In this document: positions 28,679 through 37,061 of the stretch, piece by piece
Layout of the letters: the number at the start of each line of letters is the position of its first letter
Numbering within the stretch: position 1 is the first letter of the stretch
Origin: JBMNIZ01 sp050951405
GTDB lineage: Bacteria > Bacillota > DULZ01
Direction: 5' to 3'
Assembly: GCA_050951405.1 (NCBI GenBank)
Contig: JBMNIZ010000009.1
Location: 17,752-81,751, forward strand
Length of the DNA: 64,000 nucleotides
Made by a program: the position numbers and the translations under genes
Notes under the pieces: model-generated
Database searches by the model: none
What the model was told of the DNA's origin: nothing
The model's input: only the letters and a program-made list of their open reading frames with translations

Positions 28679-28939
28679 ATGGAGAACACCGATGCACTTT
28701 GTCAGCATCCCGTTCGCCAGACAAGTGGTAACACCTTCCTGGTCAAGGTCATGTATACCCGGAATAACAGCATTCAAGGGGTGATCAAATGGATAGACCA
28801 AGGAAAAGAGCTTTCCTTTCGCAGCTTTTTGGAGCTGATTCATCTGATAGAGGAGGCGGTGGAAACAGGAGAAGAGATGGAATTGAGAACCTGGCGAGAA
28901 ACCAATCCAACGATTAAGGAGGAGGTGAAAAGAGAATGA
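28679..28939 (+). CDS. Small conserved-looking protein preceding the VWA adhesin
   Basis: An 86-residue, acidic, soluble protein without a signal peptide. A strong GGGAGGAGG site lies eight bases before its ATG. The core (TFLVKVMYTRNNSIQGVIKW with FRSFLELIHLIEEA) looks like a short beta-hairpin plus helix unit, similar in my recollection to small proteins encoded next to surface-protein genes in other Firmicutes. Its stop overlaps the ATG of the VWA protein (ATGA), so translation is coupled. Function unknown. Confidence 0.65.
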   Translation: MENTDALCQHPVRQTSGNTFLVKVMYTRNNSIQGVIKWIDQGKELSFRSFLELIHLIEEAVETGEEMELRTWRETNPTIKEEVKRE

Positions 28940-31900
28940 CAATTACTTCGAGGAAAAGGCTGTCCAGCGTACTGGTGTTTACCCTGACCTTCCTGTTGGT
29001 TTTCAGCCCCATCTTCCAGGCTATGGCCTTGCCCCAGGATCCGCTGGAAGGCCAGGAGGAAGCAGGGGGCCCCGGAGAACCAACAAGCCCGGGCGACCCG
29101 GATGAACCCGGGACGGTGGACCCGGAAGATCCCGATGCCGACGAGCCGGATGAGCCTGGGACGGAAGACCCGGGCGATCCCGATGCCGACGAGCCGGATG
29201 AGCCCAGGACGGAAGACCCGGGAGATCCCGATGCCGATGAGCCCGGTGAACCAGGAACGGAAGACCCGGCAGATCCGGAACAGGGGACAGAACCGGGCGA
29301 ACCTGATCAGGAGCCGGCTGATCCTGCTGATCCCGGAAATTTGCCGCCGGGAGAAGAAGATGAACAAGAACCGGCAGATCCCGGCACCATCCCTGAGGAA
29401 CCGGGCGATGAAGAACCGCCCTTAGATCCCAGCCTGCCGCCGGGAGAAGAGGACCCCCAGGAGCCTCCCGGGGAACTGCCGCCGGTGATTGTGGCCGATC
29501 CGGCTGTGGCGGTGGCCATCAGCGCCGATGAAGAGGAGTATGCGCCGGGAGAGACAGTCAGCTTCAGCATCCGGGTGACCAATACCGGCAATGTGAACCT
29601 GCCGGAGCTGCTGGTGGAAGACAGCCTTACCGGTCTCAGGGAAAGCATCTCCCTGGCAGCGGAGGAAGCTCAGACCGTTTTCCGGAGCTACACCATCCCC
29701 CTGGACTATGACCGCTCCCAGCTCACCAACTCGGTGACGGTGCGGGGCTACTTTGCCCAAGGGGAAGAAGAGCCGATTTTGGTGGCGGACGGAGACAGTA
29801 TCACCGTCAATATCCTTCTCCCGCCGCCGGTCCAGCCCGCTTTGACGGCCGTCATCCAAACCGATAAGGATGAGTACCAGCCGGGAGAGACCGTCCACTT
29901 CACCTTCCAGGTGACCAACAGCGGCCAGGTGGAGCTGGCGGACCTGCTTGTCCAAGATACTCTGACCGGCTTTGCGGAAACCATCCCGCATCTGGCCCCG
30001 GGAGAAGCATGGACCGGAAGCAGTTCCTTTGTCATTCCGGAGGATTTTGCCAAGGCCAAACTGACCAACAGCCTGTACGTGCAAGGGCTGTATGAGGGGC
30101 AGGAAGTAAGCGCCCAGGACACTGTGCTGGTGGAGCTGTTAATCGCTCCCACAGTCCCCGCTTCTTTGGCAGTGGACATTCAAACTGACAAGTTGCGGTA
30201 CAGAGCCGGCGATACGGTGCGTCTGACCATTACCCTCTCCAACCGGGGCAGCGGCGACCTGTCCGATATCCGCCTCTGGGTGCCCTTGGCCGACCTGAAT
30301 GAGAGAGTACCTTTCCTGGCCAGCGGCCAAAAAGCGGTCTTGGAAGGGGAGTTCCATATTCCCTATAACTTTTACATGGGCTATATCGGAGTGGGAGCCT
30401 ATGCCGAAGGTGACTGGATGGGAAGCGCCGTGAGCGGCCAGGGGAAAGCCTTGGTGGTGGTGGATGAAGAGGTTAGCAGCTCCTTCTTCAAAGAGGTTGA
30501 ACTGCCTTCCCTGCCGGATAACTGGGAATCCCTGGTTCCTTTCGATTACATCCCGGATCCGGGCGATGAGCCGGAAGGAGCATGGGACGGATTGGTCCAG
30601 AAAGTGAAGGGCCTGCTTGGCATGGGCGAAGGGATCCTTCTGTCCGGTTCCGACGGGAATATCGCTGTCAGCAAATCGGCCCAGCGGACCACAGGCTGCC
30701 GGTCTTACGAAGTCACCCTGGACATCACCGGAACTCCGCCGTCAGCGGATGTGGACTTGATTCTGGTCATCGACTGCTCCAACAGCATGAATGACGGCTC
30801 GCCGAGTATTTTGTATCATGCCAAAGAAGCAGCCAAAGGGCTGGCGGCTAAAGTGCTGGCGAACCCGAACAACAGGGTGGCCGTGGTCAGTTTTGCTTAC
30901 GAGCCTGGTTTCTTGGGCTTGAACAGGGGTAACCTGGACCGGGATACGAAAATCGAAAGGTCTTTCACCAATAATTTACAACAAGTAAACAATGCTATTA
31001 ACGGGTTAAAGACCTATGGAGGCACCAACACCCAAGCCGGTTTTCGCCGGGCAAAAAACTTGATGCAAAGCAGCGGACGGTCTGGCGTCAGCAAAGTCAT
31101 CGTTCTCCTGACCGACGGGGTGCCCACGGTGAGTATCGGCCGATCTTATGGGCCCAGCGAACCGACCAGCCATAACAGCCATACCAGAGCCGCTTATGAG
31201 GAAGGTCAAAGCTGCCACCAGCTGGGCTACCAGGTGTTCACCGTGGCCATGTTGGGCGAAGTCCCCACAAAATGCTTAACGGTGGCCAGGGAGACCATGC
31301 AGTGGGCCCAAAACGCCGGCTACTACGAGACTTTCCAAGCGGCAGATTTGACGGGGATTTACAACCAGATTTCCCAGCAGCTCGATTACTCGGCCACTAA
31401 TGCGGAAGTTACCGATATAATCCCTGAGAACTTTGAACTGGACGAAGACAGCCTGTACACCCAGCAGGGAACGGTTAGCTATAACAAAGTCACAAGGACC
31501 ATTACCTGGTATATAGGCAACATCGAAACCGAAGCCACCTTGAAGTATAAAATTAAAGCCCATCCTGATTATCAGGGTGGCAGCCAAGTGCCTACCAATG
31601 TGTCCGCTACCCTGAGCTATGAGGATGTCTACGGTCAGTCCCAAACATTGTCTTTCCCAGTCCCGAAGGTGGATGTGCCGGCTCCCTTGACGGCGGATGC
31701 CGGAGAAGACCGGCAGGTGGCCTGGGGCAGCAGTGTAACTTTAGGTGGCGATCCGACGGCAAGTGGAGGCACCGGGCCTTACACTTATGAGTGGACCTGC
31801 AGCAACTCCGACTGGACCTCCAATGAGGCAAACCCGGTGGTGACCGTCACTGAAGATACCACTTATACGGTTAAAGTAACGGATGTTTATGGTTGTTCCA

Positions 31901-32382
31901 AGACCGATAGTGTCACCATCACCGTTGTGAAAGGGAGCCTCAAGGTTACTAAAAAAGTGACCAACGGAGATTCCGGCAGAAAGTTCCCCATCTACGTGGA
32001 AGGAAACGGTCACACATGGAGCATGCTGCTGGGTCACAATGAGTCGGCCACCATTACGGGGCTTGAGCCGGGCACTTATACCGTCTGGGAAGTGGTGCCC
32101 ATGAATTACGAGTGCAGCAATAGCCGGTTTACAGTGACCGTTACGAACGAAGAAGGCATTAAAGAGGTAGTTGTGACCAACCAGAAGGATGATAAACCCT
32201 GGTTCTGGGACGAAGATGAGGAGACCAATACCTTCAAAGTGGGATTCTGGCCTGGTCCGGAAGGAGGCTCTCCCCAGTCTGCGGGAGAGGAAGGATTTTT
32301 CCCCGCCTCCACGGAGGCAGTGCTGGGCCCGGAAAAAGATGATGTTTTGACAGGGGAAGGGGAAGAGCCGGAGGAAATGTAA
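28936..32382 (+). CDS. Large secreted VWA-domain adhesin-like protein
   Basis: An 1148-residue exported protein. A signal peptide of about 31 residues is followed by a Pro/Glu/Asp-rich stalk (about 35-185). Three DUF11/CARDB-like beta domains follow (about 189-290, 297-395 and 405-500), each opening with PGETV- or AGDTV-type strands. A von Willebrand A domain (about 605-800) has an intact MIDAS: DCSNS at 613-617, GGTNTQAGF and LLTDGVP. A DUF11-like domain, a PKD/SprB-like repeat (about 917-995) and a Cna-B/SpaA-like domain (GLEPGTYTVWEVVP, about 996-1085) follow. No LPXTG motif or membrane helix ends the protein. Likely a metal-dependent adhesin or pilus-tip-like protein. Confidence 0.85.
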   Translation: MTITSRKRLSSVLVFTLTFLLVFSPIFQAMALPQDPLEGQEEAGGPGEPTSPGDPDEPGTVDPEDPDADEPDEPGTEDPGDPDADEPDEPRTEDPGDPDADEPGEPGTEDPADPEQGTEPGEPDQEPADPADPGNLPPGEEDEQEPADPGTIPEEPGDEEPPLDPSLPPGEEDPQEPPGELPPVIVADPAVAVAISADEEEYAPGETVSFSIRVTNTGNVNLPELLVEDSLTGLRESISLAAEEAQTVFRSYTIPLDYDRSQLTNSVTVRGYFAQGEEEPILVADGDSITVNILLPPPVQPALTAVIQTDKDEYQPGETVHFTFQVTNSGQVELADLLVQDTLTGFAETIPHLAPGEAWTGSSSFVIPEDFAKAKLTNSLYVQGLYEGQEVSAQDTVLVELLIAPTVPASLAVDIQTDKLRYRAGDTVRLTITLSNRGSGDLSDIRLWVPLADLNERVPFLASGQKAVLEGEFHIPYNFYMGYIGVGAYAEGDWMGSAVSGQGKALVVVDEEVSSSFFKEVELPSLPDNWESLVPFDYIPDPGDEPEGAWDGLVQKVKGLLGMGEGILLSGSDGNIAVSKSAQRTTGCRSYEVTLDITGTPPSADVDLILVIDCSNSMNDGSPSILYHAKEAAKGLAAKVLANPNNRVAVVSFAYEPGFLGLNRGNLDRDTKIERSFTNNLQQVNNAINGLKTYGGTNTQAGFRRAKNLMQSSGRSGVSKVIVLLTDGVPTVSIGRSYGPSEPTSHNSHTRAAYEEGQSCHQLGYQVFTVAMLGEVPTKCLTVARETMQWAQNAGYYETFQAADLTGIYNQISQQLDYSATNAEVTDIIPENFELDEDSLYTQQGTVSYNKVTRTITWYIGNIETEATLKYKIKAHPDYQGGSQVPTNVSATLSYEDVYGQSQTLSFPVPKVDVPAPLTADAGEDRQVAWGSSVTLGGDPTASGGTGPYTYEWTCSNSDWTSNEANPVVTVTEDTTYTVKVTDVYGCSKTDSVTITVVKGSLKVTKKVTNGDSGRKFPIYVEGNGHTWSMLLGHNESATITGLEPGTYTVWEVVPMNYECSNSRFTVTVTNEEGIKEVVVTNQKDDKPWFWDEDEETNTFKVGFWPGPEGGSPQSAGEEGFFPASTEAVLGPEKDDVLTGEGEEPEEM
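29110..29290 (+). repeat. In-frame 48-base tandem repeats in the adhesin stalk
   Basis: Between three and four copies of a 48-base unit encode the 16-residue motif DPDADEPDEPGTEDPG with small changes. Copy number in such repeats often varies between strains, changing stalk length without breaking the frame. Confidence 0.75.
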
Positions 32383-32444
32383 TCATCTCCTCCGGGACTG
32401 CTCCCTGCTCCTGAGAAAGGATAGGAAGGAAAGGTAGGATCCCC

Positions 32445-33044
32445 ATGAATGGACACCGGTGGAAAAAAGCGGGGGCGCTGATGGGCAAATCCATCCTGGT
32501 CCTGCTGACCGCTACGGCTCTGCTCCTCACTTTCTTTCTTCTGAAGAGCAAGCTGACCGGCACCGAGCCTGCGGTGGCCGGCCATAAGATCTACATCGTC
32601 ATGAGCGGGAGCATGGAGCCGGCCCTCCAGGTGGGCAGCATCGTGCTGGTGCGGCCCCTGGCGGCGGAGGAAATCCGGCCGGGGGATATAGTCACCTTCC
32701 GCAATCAGTACAGCCCCGACGTTGTCAGCCACCGGGTGCATCATGTGGAAGAAGAGGAAAACGGCCTCTTGTTTTACACCAAAGGGGATGCCAATGAAGT
32801 GCTGGATCCCCTGCCGGTGCCGGCCCGGCTGCTGGTGGGAAAAGTGGTGCTGACGGTACCCTACCTGGGCTACCTGTTCGCCTACGCCCGCAGCAGGGAA
32901 GGGCAGATGCTCCTCCTGGGGCTGGCCGTCCTAATCACGGCCGGGGAATTGGCCCGCGTGTATTTAGCCGCAAAAAGGCAGGGCCAAAGGGCCGGAGGAG
33001 GAAAAGTGAATTCCCACTCGGCGGCCCAGAGGCCCGGCGAGTAA
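32445..33044 (+). CDS. SipW-like signal peptidase I
   Basis: A 199-residue membrane peptidase of the archaeal/ER-type S26 group. The catalytic serine is residue 56 in VMSGSMEP. The general base is a histidine (about residue 96) in DVVSHRVHHV in place of the lysine of ordinary bacterial signal peptidase I, which is the SipW hallmark. It has an N-terminal membrane helix and a C-terminal helix (QMLLLGLAVLITAGELARVY). In Bacillus, SipW processes TasA and TapA; here two TasA-like genes follow directly, so they are the obvious substrates. Confidence 0.88.
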   Translation: MNGHRWKKAGALMGKSILVLLTATALLLTFFLLKSKLTGTEPAVAGHKIYIVMSGSMEPALQVGSIVLVRPLAAEEIRPGDIVTFRNQYSPDVVSHRVHHVEEEENGLLFYTKGDANEVLDPLPVPARLLVGKVVLTVPYLGYLFAYARSREGQMLLLGLAVLITAGELARVYLAAKRQGQRAGGGKVNSHSAAQRPGE

Positions 33045-33121
33045 CGGATCCCAATTCAGTGAAGCAATTTGGCAGTGGCCATAAAAAAATTTAAAATTTA
33101 TTATGAGGAGGAAAATTGATT

Positions 33122-33691
33122 ATGAAAAAAACCACTTTAATGAGCTTGCTCATCGTATCTTTAGTGGCCCTTTTGGCCGTAGGAGGGACCCTGGCTTGGT
33201 TCACCGACAAAGCAGAAGTGACCAATGAGTTTACTGCCGGGACGTTAGATATTGTGATTGATAATGAGTATACTGATTTTGACAACTGGAATCCAGGTGA
33301 TGTAACTGAAAAAAGTATCAAAGTAAAAAACAAGGGTAGTAAGGACGCTTATGTACGGGTAAAGCTGACAAAAGAGTGGGGCAGCTATGATGGAGATGTG
33401 TTCAATTCAAGTGATTTAGATACAGACAATGTTACTCTCGGTTTGAACGAAGAAGAATGGATGAAGGTAGGCGATTTCTATTACTATAAGGATGTACTCC
33501 CCGCAGAAGAAGAAGTATTACTACTCAGTTCTGTGACCCTGGATGGCCCAGAAACGGATAATGATTATCAGGGCAAGGTCTTTAGAATCACTGTTGAAGC
33601 CGATGCGGTCCAGGCCAGTAATAATGCTTACCAGGATGAAAATACTTGGGACTTGGAGCAGCTACCCTGGGAACTGGAACCTGCTGCATAA
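33122..33691 (+). CDS. TasA/camelysin-like secreted protein, copy 1
   Basis: A 189-residue exported protein with a SipW-type signal region (VALLAVGGTLAWFTDKAEVT) followed by the TasA/camelysin beta domain starting at NEFTAGTLDIVI. The end VFRITVEADAVQASNNAY is also typical. ATG 33122 has AGGAGG upstream. In Bacillus this family forms extracellular fibres (TasA) or a cell-surface metalloprotease-like protein (camelysin); which applies here is unknown. The gene looks clearly more A/T-rich than its neighbours. It is probably matured by the upstream SipW-like peptidase. Confidence 0.85.
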   Translation: MKKTTLMSLLIVSLVALLAVGGTLAWFTDKAEVTNEFTAGTLDIVIDNEYTDFDNWNPGDVTEKSIKVKNKGSKDAYVRVKLTKEWGSYDGDVFNSSDLDTDNVTLGLNEEEWMKVGDFYYYKDVLPAEEEVLLLSSVTLDGPETDNDYQGKVFRITVEADAVQASNNAYQDENTWDLEQLPWELEPAA

Positions 33692-33834
33692 ATAAGCACT
33701 ATAAATATTGAGGAAGATCTTGTCAAGCAGGAGTCCTTCTGCTCCCCGCCGGGGAACAGTGATAAGATCTGGAGGCGGGCCGGTTTCCGCCGGCCCCCCT
33801 TGACCCCATCTACCTTCTGGGGGAGGGGAGTGAA

Positions 33835-34410
33835 ATGAAAAGGAACATTCTCATCGGTTTATTGGTTCTGACATTGGCGGCTTTCTTGGCCGCGGGCGGC
33901 ACCACCGCCTGGTTTTCCGCCAAGGCGGGACCGGTAACCAACTATTTGACCGCCGGAACGGTGGACATTGAGGTTATTGAGGATTATACGCCTGTTACAG
34001 GTTGGCAGCCGGGGGAGACTAAGGACAAAGAAGTCAGCGTGGAGGCCATTGGTTCCAAGCGAGTTTACGTGCGGGTGGCCTTGACTCCGGTCTGGGGCTA
34101 TGTGGATGACAATGACGTATTTCATCCGGAGCCCAGCTTGCCCATCGACAATGTCACTTTAAACTTGAACAGCCAAGACTGGGTGTATCAAGACGGCTGG
34201 TATTACTATACTAAGATTCTCAGCAAAAATCAAAAAACGTCTACGCTTCTCAATTCTGTAACCCTGGCTGAAGACACAGACCCCCGCTATCAGGGTAAGG
34301 CCCTGCAGATCCTGGTCAATGCGGAAGCAGTTCAGGCTTCCCATGAAGCATATAAGGATGTTTGGGGACTTGAGAATTTGCCCAGCGGCGTGGAGCCCTG
34401 GACAGGCTAA
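33835..34410 (+). CDS. TasA/camelysin-like secreted protein, copy 2
   Basis: A 191-residue paralogue of the preceding gene with the same plan: signal LAAFLAAGGTTAWFSAKAGP, NYLTAGTVDIEVI, a central SKRVYVRVALTPVWGY, and ILVNAEAVQASHEAY near the end. Its base composition matches the G/C-rich surroundings, unlike copy 1. In the 143-base gap before it, GGGCCGG at 33777-33783 pairs with CCGGCCC at 33790-33796 without a T-run, perhaps an mRNA processing or attenuation element. Two paralogues could form a major and a minor fibre subunit (inference). Confidence 0.85.
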   Translation: MKRNILIGLLVLTLAAFLAAGGTTAWFSAKAGPVTNYLTAGTVDIEVIEDYTPVTGWQPGETKDKEVSVEAIGSKRVYVRVALTPVWGYVDDNDVFHPEPSLPIDNVTLNLNSQDWVYQDGWYYYTKILSKNQKTSTLLNSVTLAEDTDPRYQGKALQILVNAEAVQASHEAYKDVWGLENLPSGVEPWTG

Positions 34411-34533
34411 AGGGCGGGAGCAGCCCTGCTTTGATGGCCTGAATGTTGTTGGAGGATTACAACGGGCCCGGGCTTAACCGGGAACCGTCCGAGGAAAAAT
34501 AATCTGCCCCCTGAAGGAAAGGAGGGTAGCCAT

Positions 34534-35316
34534 TTGAAAAAAACAGGTAAGATCATGGCGCTTTTGGTTGTGGCCCTGGCCTTCTTCCTGATGGCCTTAC
34601 CGGCCCAGGCCCAAAACGGTTCATCTGACTTGGTGGTATTGGAGGGAAATGCCAGCGGACTGGTATTTTTGCCGGCTGATGGGAAGCTGTTCGATTTGCA
34701 AAACATGTCTCCGGGGGATACCGAAAAGGCCACTTTGGAAATCAGAAATAATTATGATAGGTGGTATGATTTATCCTTGCGGTTGGAGGATGTATCAGAG
34801 GAAAATCCCAGTCTGTTTGAGGTGCTGCAATTAAAGGTTACCTACATGGATCAATCCGGGGATCAACTCTTTTATGAAGGACGGGTAGACAAATTTGCTG
34901 AAGAGCCTATTAGTTTAGGTCGCTACTATCCAGGGGACAAAGGATACCTGGAAATGGAAGTAGAGCTCCCCGGTCCGGATACTACCAACGAGTATCAAGG
35001 GAAAAGCGCCAACATCAAGTGGATCTTTAGTGCGCAAGCCCCACGACCACCAGATAGGGATGAAGATGAGGATGAACCTTCTCCTCGTCCAGAGCCGCCT
35101 GAGGAGATAATCGTCCCGCCGGAAGAGCCTCCCAGGGGCGAACCGGAACTGCCGGAAGAGCCTCCGGAAGTAGAAGTGCCGGAGGAGCCGGTGCCGAAAG
35201 GCCCCGTCCCGGAGATGCCCAAGACGGGAGAAGGGACCCCCTATCCTTACTACCTGCTGGGGGCGCTGGCCCTGCTGGCGGGAGTGAAATTGGTGAGTCC
35301 CTGGAAACGTAAGTAA
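34534..35316 (+). CDS. Sortase-anchored surface protein (MPKTG motif)
   Basis: A 260-residue protein. It has a signal peptide ending in LPAQAQ, a TasA-like or DUF-type beta domain (about 27-170; LQNMSPGDTEKATLEIRNNY), and a Pro/Glu-rich stalk (about 172-225). A cell-wall sorting signal MPKTG at 228-232 is followed by a hydrophobic helix (YYLLGALALLAGVKLV) and a KRK tail. The motif is a variant of LPXTG. It starts at TTG behind AAGGAGGG. The sortase encoded next is the likely anchoring enzyme, making this the wall-bound base for the TasA-like proteins (inference). Confidence 0.85.
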   Translation: MKKTGKIMALLVVALAFFLMALPAQAQNGSSDLVVLEGNASGLVFLPADGKLFDLQNMSPGDTEKATLEIRNNYDRWYDLSLRLEDVSEENPSLFEVLQLKVTYMDQSGDQLFYEGRVDKFAEEPISLGRYYPGDKGYLEMEVELPGPDTTNEYQGKSANIKWIFSAQAPRPPDRDEDEDEPSPRPEPPEEIIVPPEEPPRGEPELPEEPPEVEVPEEPVPKGPVPEMPKTGEGTPYPYYLLGALALLAGVKLVSPWKRK

Positions 35317-35329
35317 ATGAGTAAGGGCT

Positions 35330-35369
35330 GGAGCTGCAGCTCAGGATGGGGCGCAGCTCCGACTTTTTT
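35330..35369 (+). terminator. Terminator between the anchored protein and the sortase
   Basis: GGAGCTGC at 35330-35337 pairs with GCAGCTCC at 35353-35360, followed by ACTTTTTT. It lies inside an apparent operon and may reduce sortase expression relative to the structural proteins. Confidence 0.7.
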
Positions 35370-35386
35370 CCGGAGGAGATGAACGG

Positions 35387-36022
35387 ATGCGGCGGCTTTT
35401 GGCGGCGTTGCTGATTATCACCGGGCTTGGCCTGCTGGCTTACCCCGGCCTGCGGGAGAGGTACTACGACCGCCGGCAGGAGGAACTGCTGGCCGCCTGG
35501 GAAAGCCATCCGGCGGTTTCCCAGGCGGAGGCCGGGGAGGAAGAAGGCCGGGCTGAAGAGGAAGAGGCCGGGACTCCGGACCGGTCCCGGGAGAAATACA
35601 TTCAAGAGAACATGTTAGGCGTCCTGGTCATTGAGAAGATCGGCCTGAAGATGCCCGTGCTGAAAGAAGACAGCAAGAAAAATCTAAATATCTCCATCGC
35701 CCATGTGGCTGGTTCCGCCGGTCCGGGGGAAGAGGGCAATTTCGTCATCGCCGGCCACCGGATGCGCACTTACGGCCGGCACTTCAACCGGCTGCATGAA
35801 TTGAGCCCGGGAGATGACATCCAGTTTATCGGGGCGGAGGAGACCTACCTCTACCGGGTCTTCGAAGTGCTGCTCCTGGAAGAGGACGAAAGCTGGGTTT
35901 TAGAGCCGGTGGAAGGGGAAAAGCTTATCAGCCTGGTCACCTGCGACTACAGCAAGAAACCCTGGCTCCGTTTAGTGGTCCGGGGGAAGCTGCTGCCTCC
36001 GGCGGAGGATAAGGGCGGCTGA
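35387..36022 (+). CDS. Sortase, class D-like
   Basis: A 211-residue transpeptidase with an N-terminal membrane helix (LLAALLIITGLGLLAYPGL), a charged linker and the sortase barrel. The catalytic residues are visible: His124 in FVIAGHRMRTYGRHFNRL, Cys186 in SLVTCDYS and Arg195 in PWLRLVVRG. The single N-terminal anchor and length suggest class D. It would cleave the MPKTG signal of the protein encoded just upstream and join it to the cell wall. Its ribosome site is GGAGGAG 13 bases ahead. Confidence 0.9.
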   Translation: MRRLLAALLIITGLGLLAYPGLRERYYDRRQEELLAAWESHPAVSQAEAGEEEGRAEEEEAGTPDRSREKYIQENMLGVLVIEKIGLKMPVLKEDSKKNLNISIAHVAGSAGPGEEGNFVIAGHRMRTYGRHFNRLHELSPGDDIQFIGAEETYLYRVFEVLLLEEDESWVLEPVEGEKLISLVTCDYSKKPWLRLVVRGKLLPPAEDKGG

Positions 36023-36100
36023 TGCTAGGTATAGCCCCGGGGTTCCCGGGGATAAATCCGCCGGCATGAGCTGTAAAAAAGGAGAAAAACTTGCTTTTTG

Positions 36101-36128
36101 ACCTGGGAGGAGACCAGGTATTTTTTTT
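36101..36128 (+). terminator. Terminator closing the sortase locus
   Basis: ACCTGG at 36101-36106 pairs with CCAGGT at 36114-36119, followed by eight T residues at 36121-36128. Confidence 0.75.
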
Positions 36129-36255
36129 CATGGAAGAAGCCTGCAAAAACTGCTACAATAAAAGAAATGACCGGCAGCCGATGGTAAGTTGGGAAACATA
36201 AAAAGCTGAGGCCAGGGAGGCTGCCCGGATTTTGACCGGTAAGGATTGATGCCTG

Positions 36256-36999
36256 ATGCAGTGGGTCTATCTGAGCACGGGCCTTCTTTTTCTCCTGCTG
36301 GGCTATTTGGTCCACGTGCGCCGCTGGTATTTTCTCATCTCCGGCTACAATACCATGCCCAAAGAGAAAAAGGCCAAGGTGAATACGAAAGCTTTGGGAA
36401 GACTGATGGGCCATTATGCTTACGCCAACGGCAGCCTCTTTCTCCTGCTGGGAATTTTTGAGGCTTTTTCTTTGAAGATAAACACCACCCCGGCCTATGT
36501 CTTTTTCGGCCTTTCCACAGTCTACCTGCTGGTCAAGGCCCAAAAATACGACGGGAATATTTTCGACCAGGAGGGAAAGCTGCGGCCGGGTGCCGCCAAG
36601 AAACTGGCAGCTCCTTTGGGCTTCACATTGGCCCTTTTCTTGGGAGTGGCCGCCCTGCTCTTTTATCTCATGCAGCCCGCCCAAGTGTCTTTTTTGGAAG
36701 AAGGGCTGCAGGTGCACGGCCTCTACGGTAAAGTTTACCCTTGGGAATCCCTGGAAGAAATAAAGCTGGTGGAGTCCCTGCCGGAAATCCAGATGCGCAC
36801 CAACGGGGCGGCGGTGGGTCCTTACTTGAGGGGCCATTTCCGGACCAGGGAGTTGGGCCCGGTGAAGCTCTTTGTGAACCGGAAAAAACCGCCTTTTTTG
36901 TGCTTTGAAAGCGGCGGGGAGACGGTTTTTCTGAATCTGGCCCACTCCCGGAAAACAGAAGAGGCTTACGCGGAAATTTTGAGGAGAAAAGGCGGTTAA
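36256..36999 (+). CDS. Membrane protein with DUF3784-like and PH-like regions
   Basis: A 247-residue protein with four predicted membrane helices (near residues 5-20, 55-72, 80-92 and 118-138). The first half (FLISGYNTMPKEKKAKVN) matches the DUF3784 pattern. The second half (from VSFLEEGLQVHGLYGKVYPW) resembles a bacterial PH-like domain facing the cytoplasm. Function is unknown. It stands between the sortase locus and a response regulator, possibly co-transcribed with the latter (62-base gap). It is not a histidine kinase. Confidence 0.65.
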   Translation: MQWVYLSTGLLFLLLGYLVHVRRWYFLISGYNTMPKEKKAKVNTKALGRLMGHYAYANGSLFLLLGIFEAFSLKINTTPAYVFFGLSTVYLLVKAQKYDGNIFDQEGKLRPGAAKKLAAPLGFTLALFLGVAALLFYLMQPAQVSFLEEGLQVHGLYGKVYPWESLEEIKLVESLPEIQMRTNGAAVGPYLRGHFRTRELGPVKLFVNRKKPPFLCFESGGETVFLNLAHSRKTEEAYAEILRRKGG

Positions 37000-37061
37000 T
37001 TTCCGGTCCGGCGGGGAAACAGCCGAAAGAGAGGCCGCTTTGATTTAATGGGGAGAAGGTG

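Noticed and set aside
29422..30084. 220-codon minus-strand frame within the adhesin gene
   Set aside because: A by-product of the repetitive G/C-rich coding sequence of the adhesin.
36025..36945. 306-codon minus-strand open frame
   Set aside because: Antisense to the DUF3784-like gene and with no recognisable domains.
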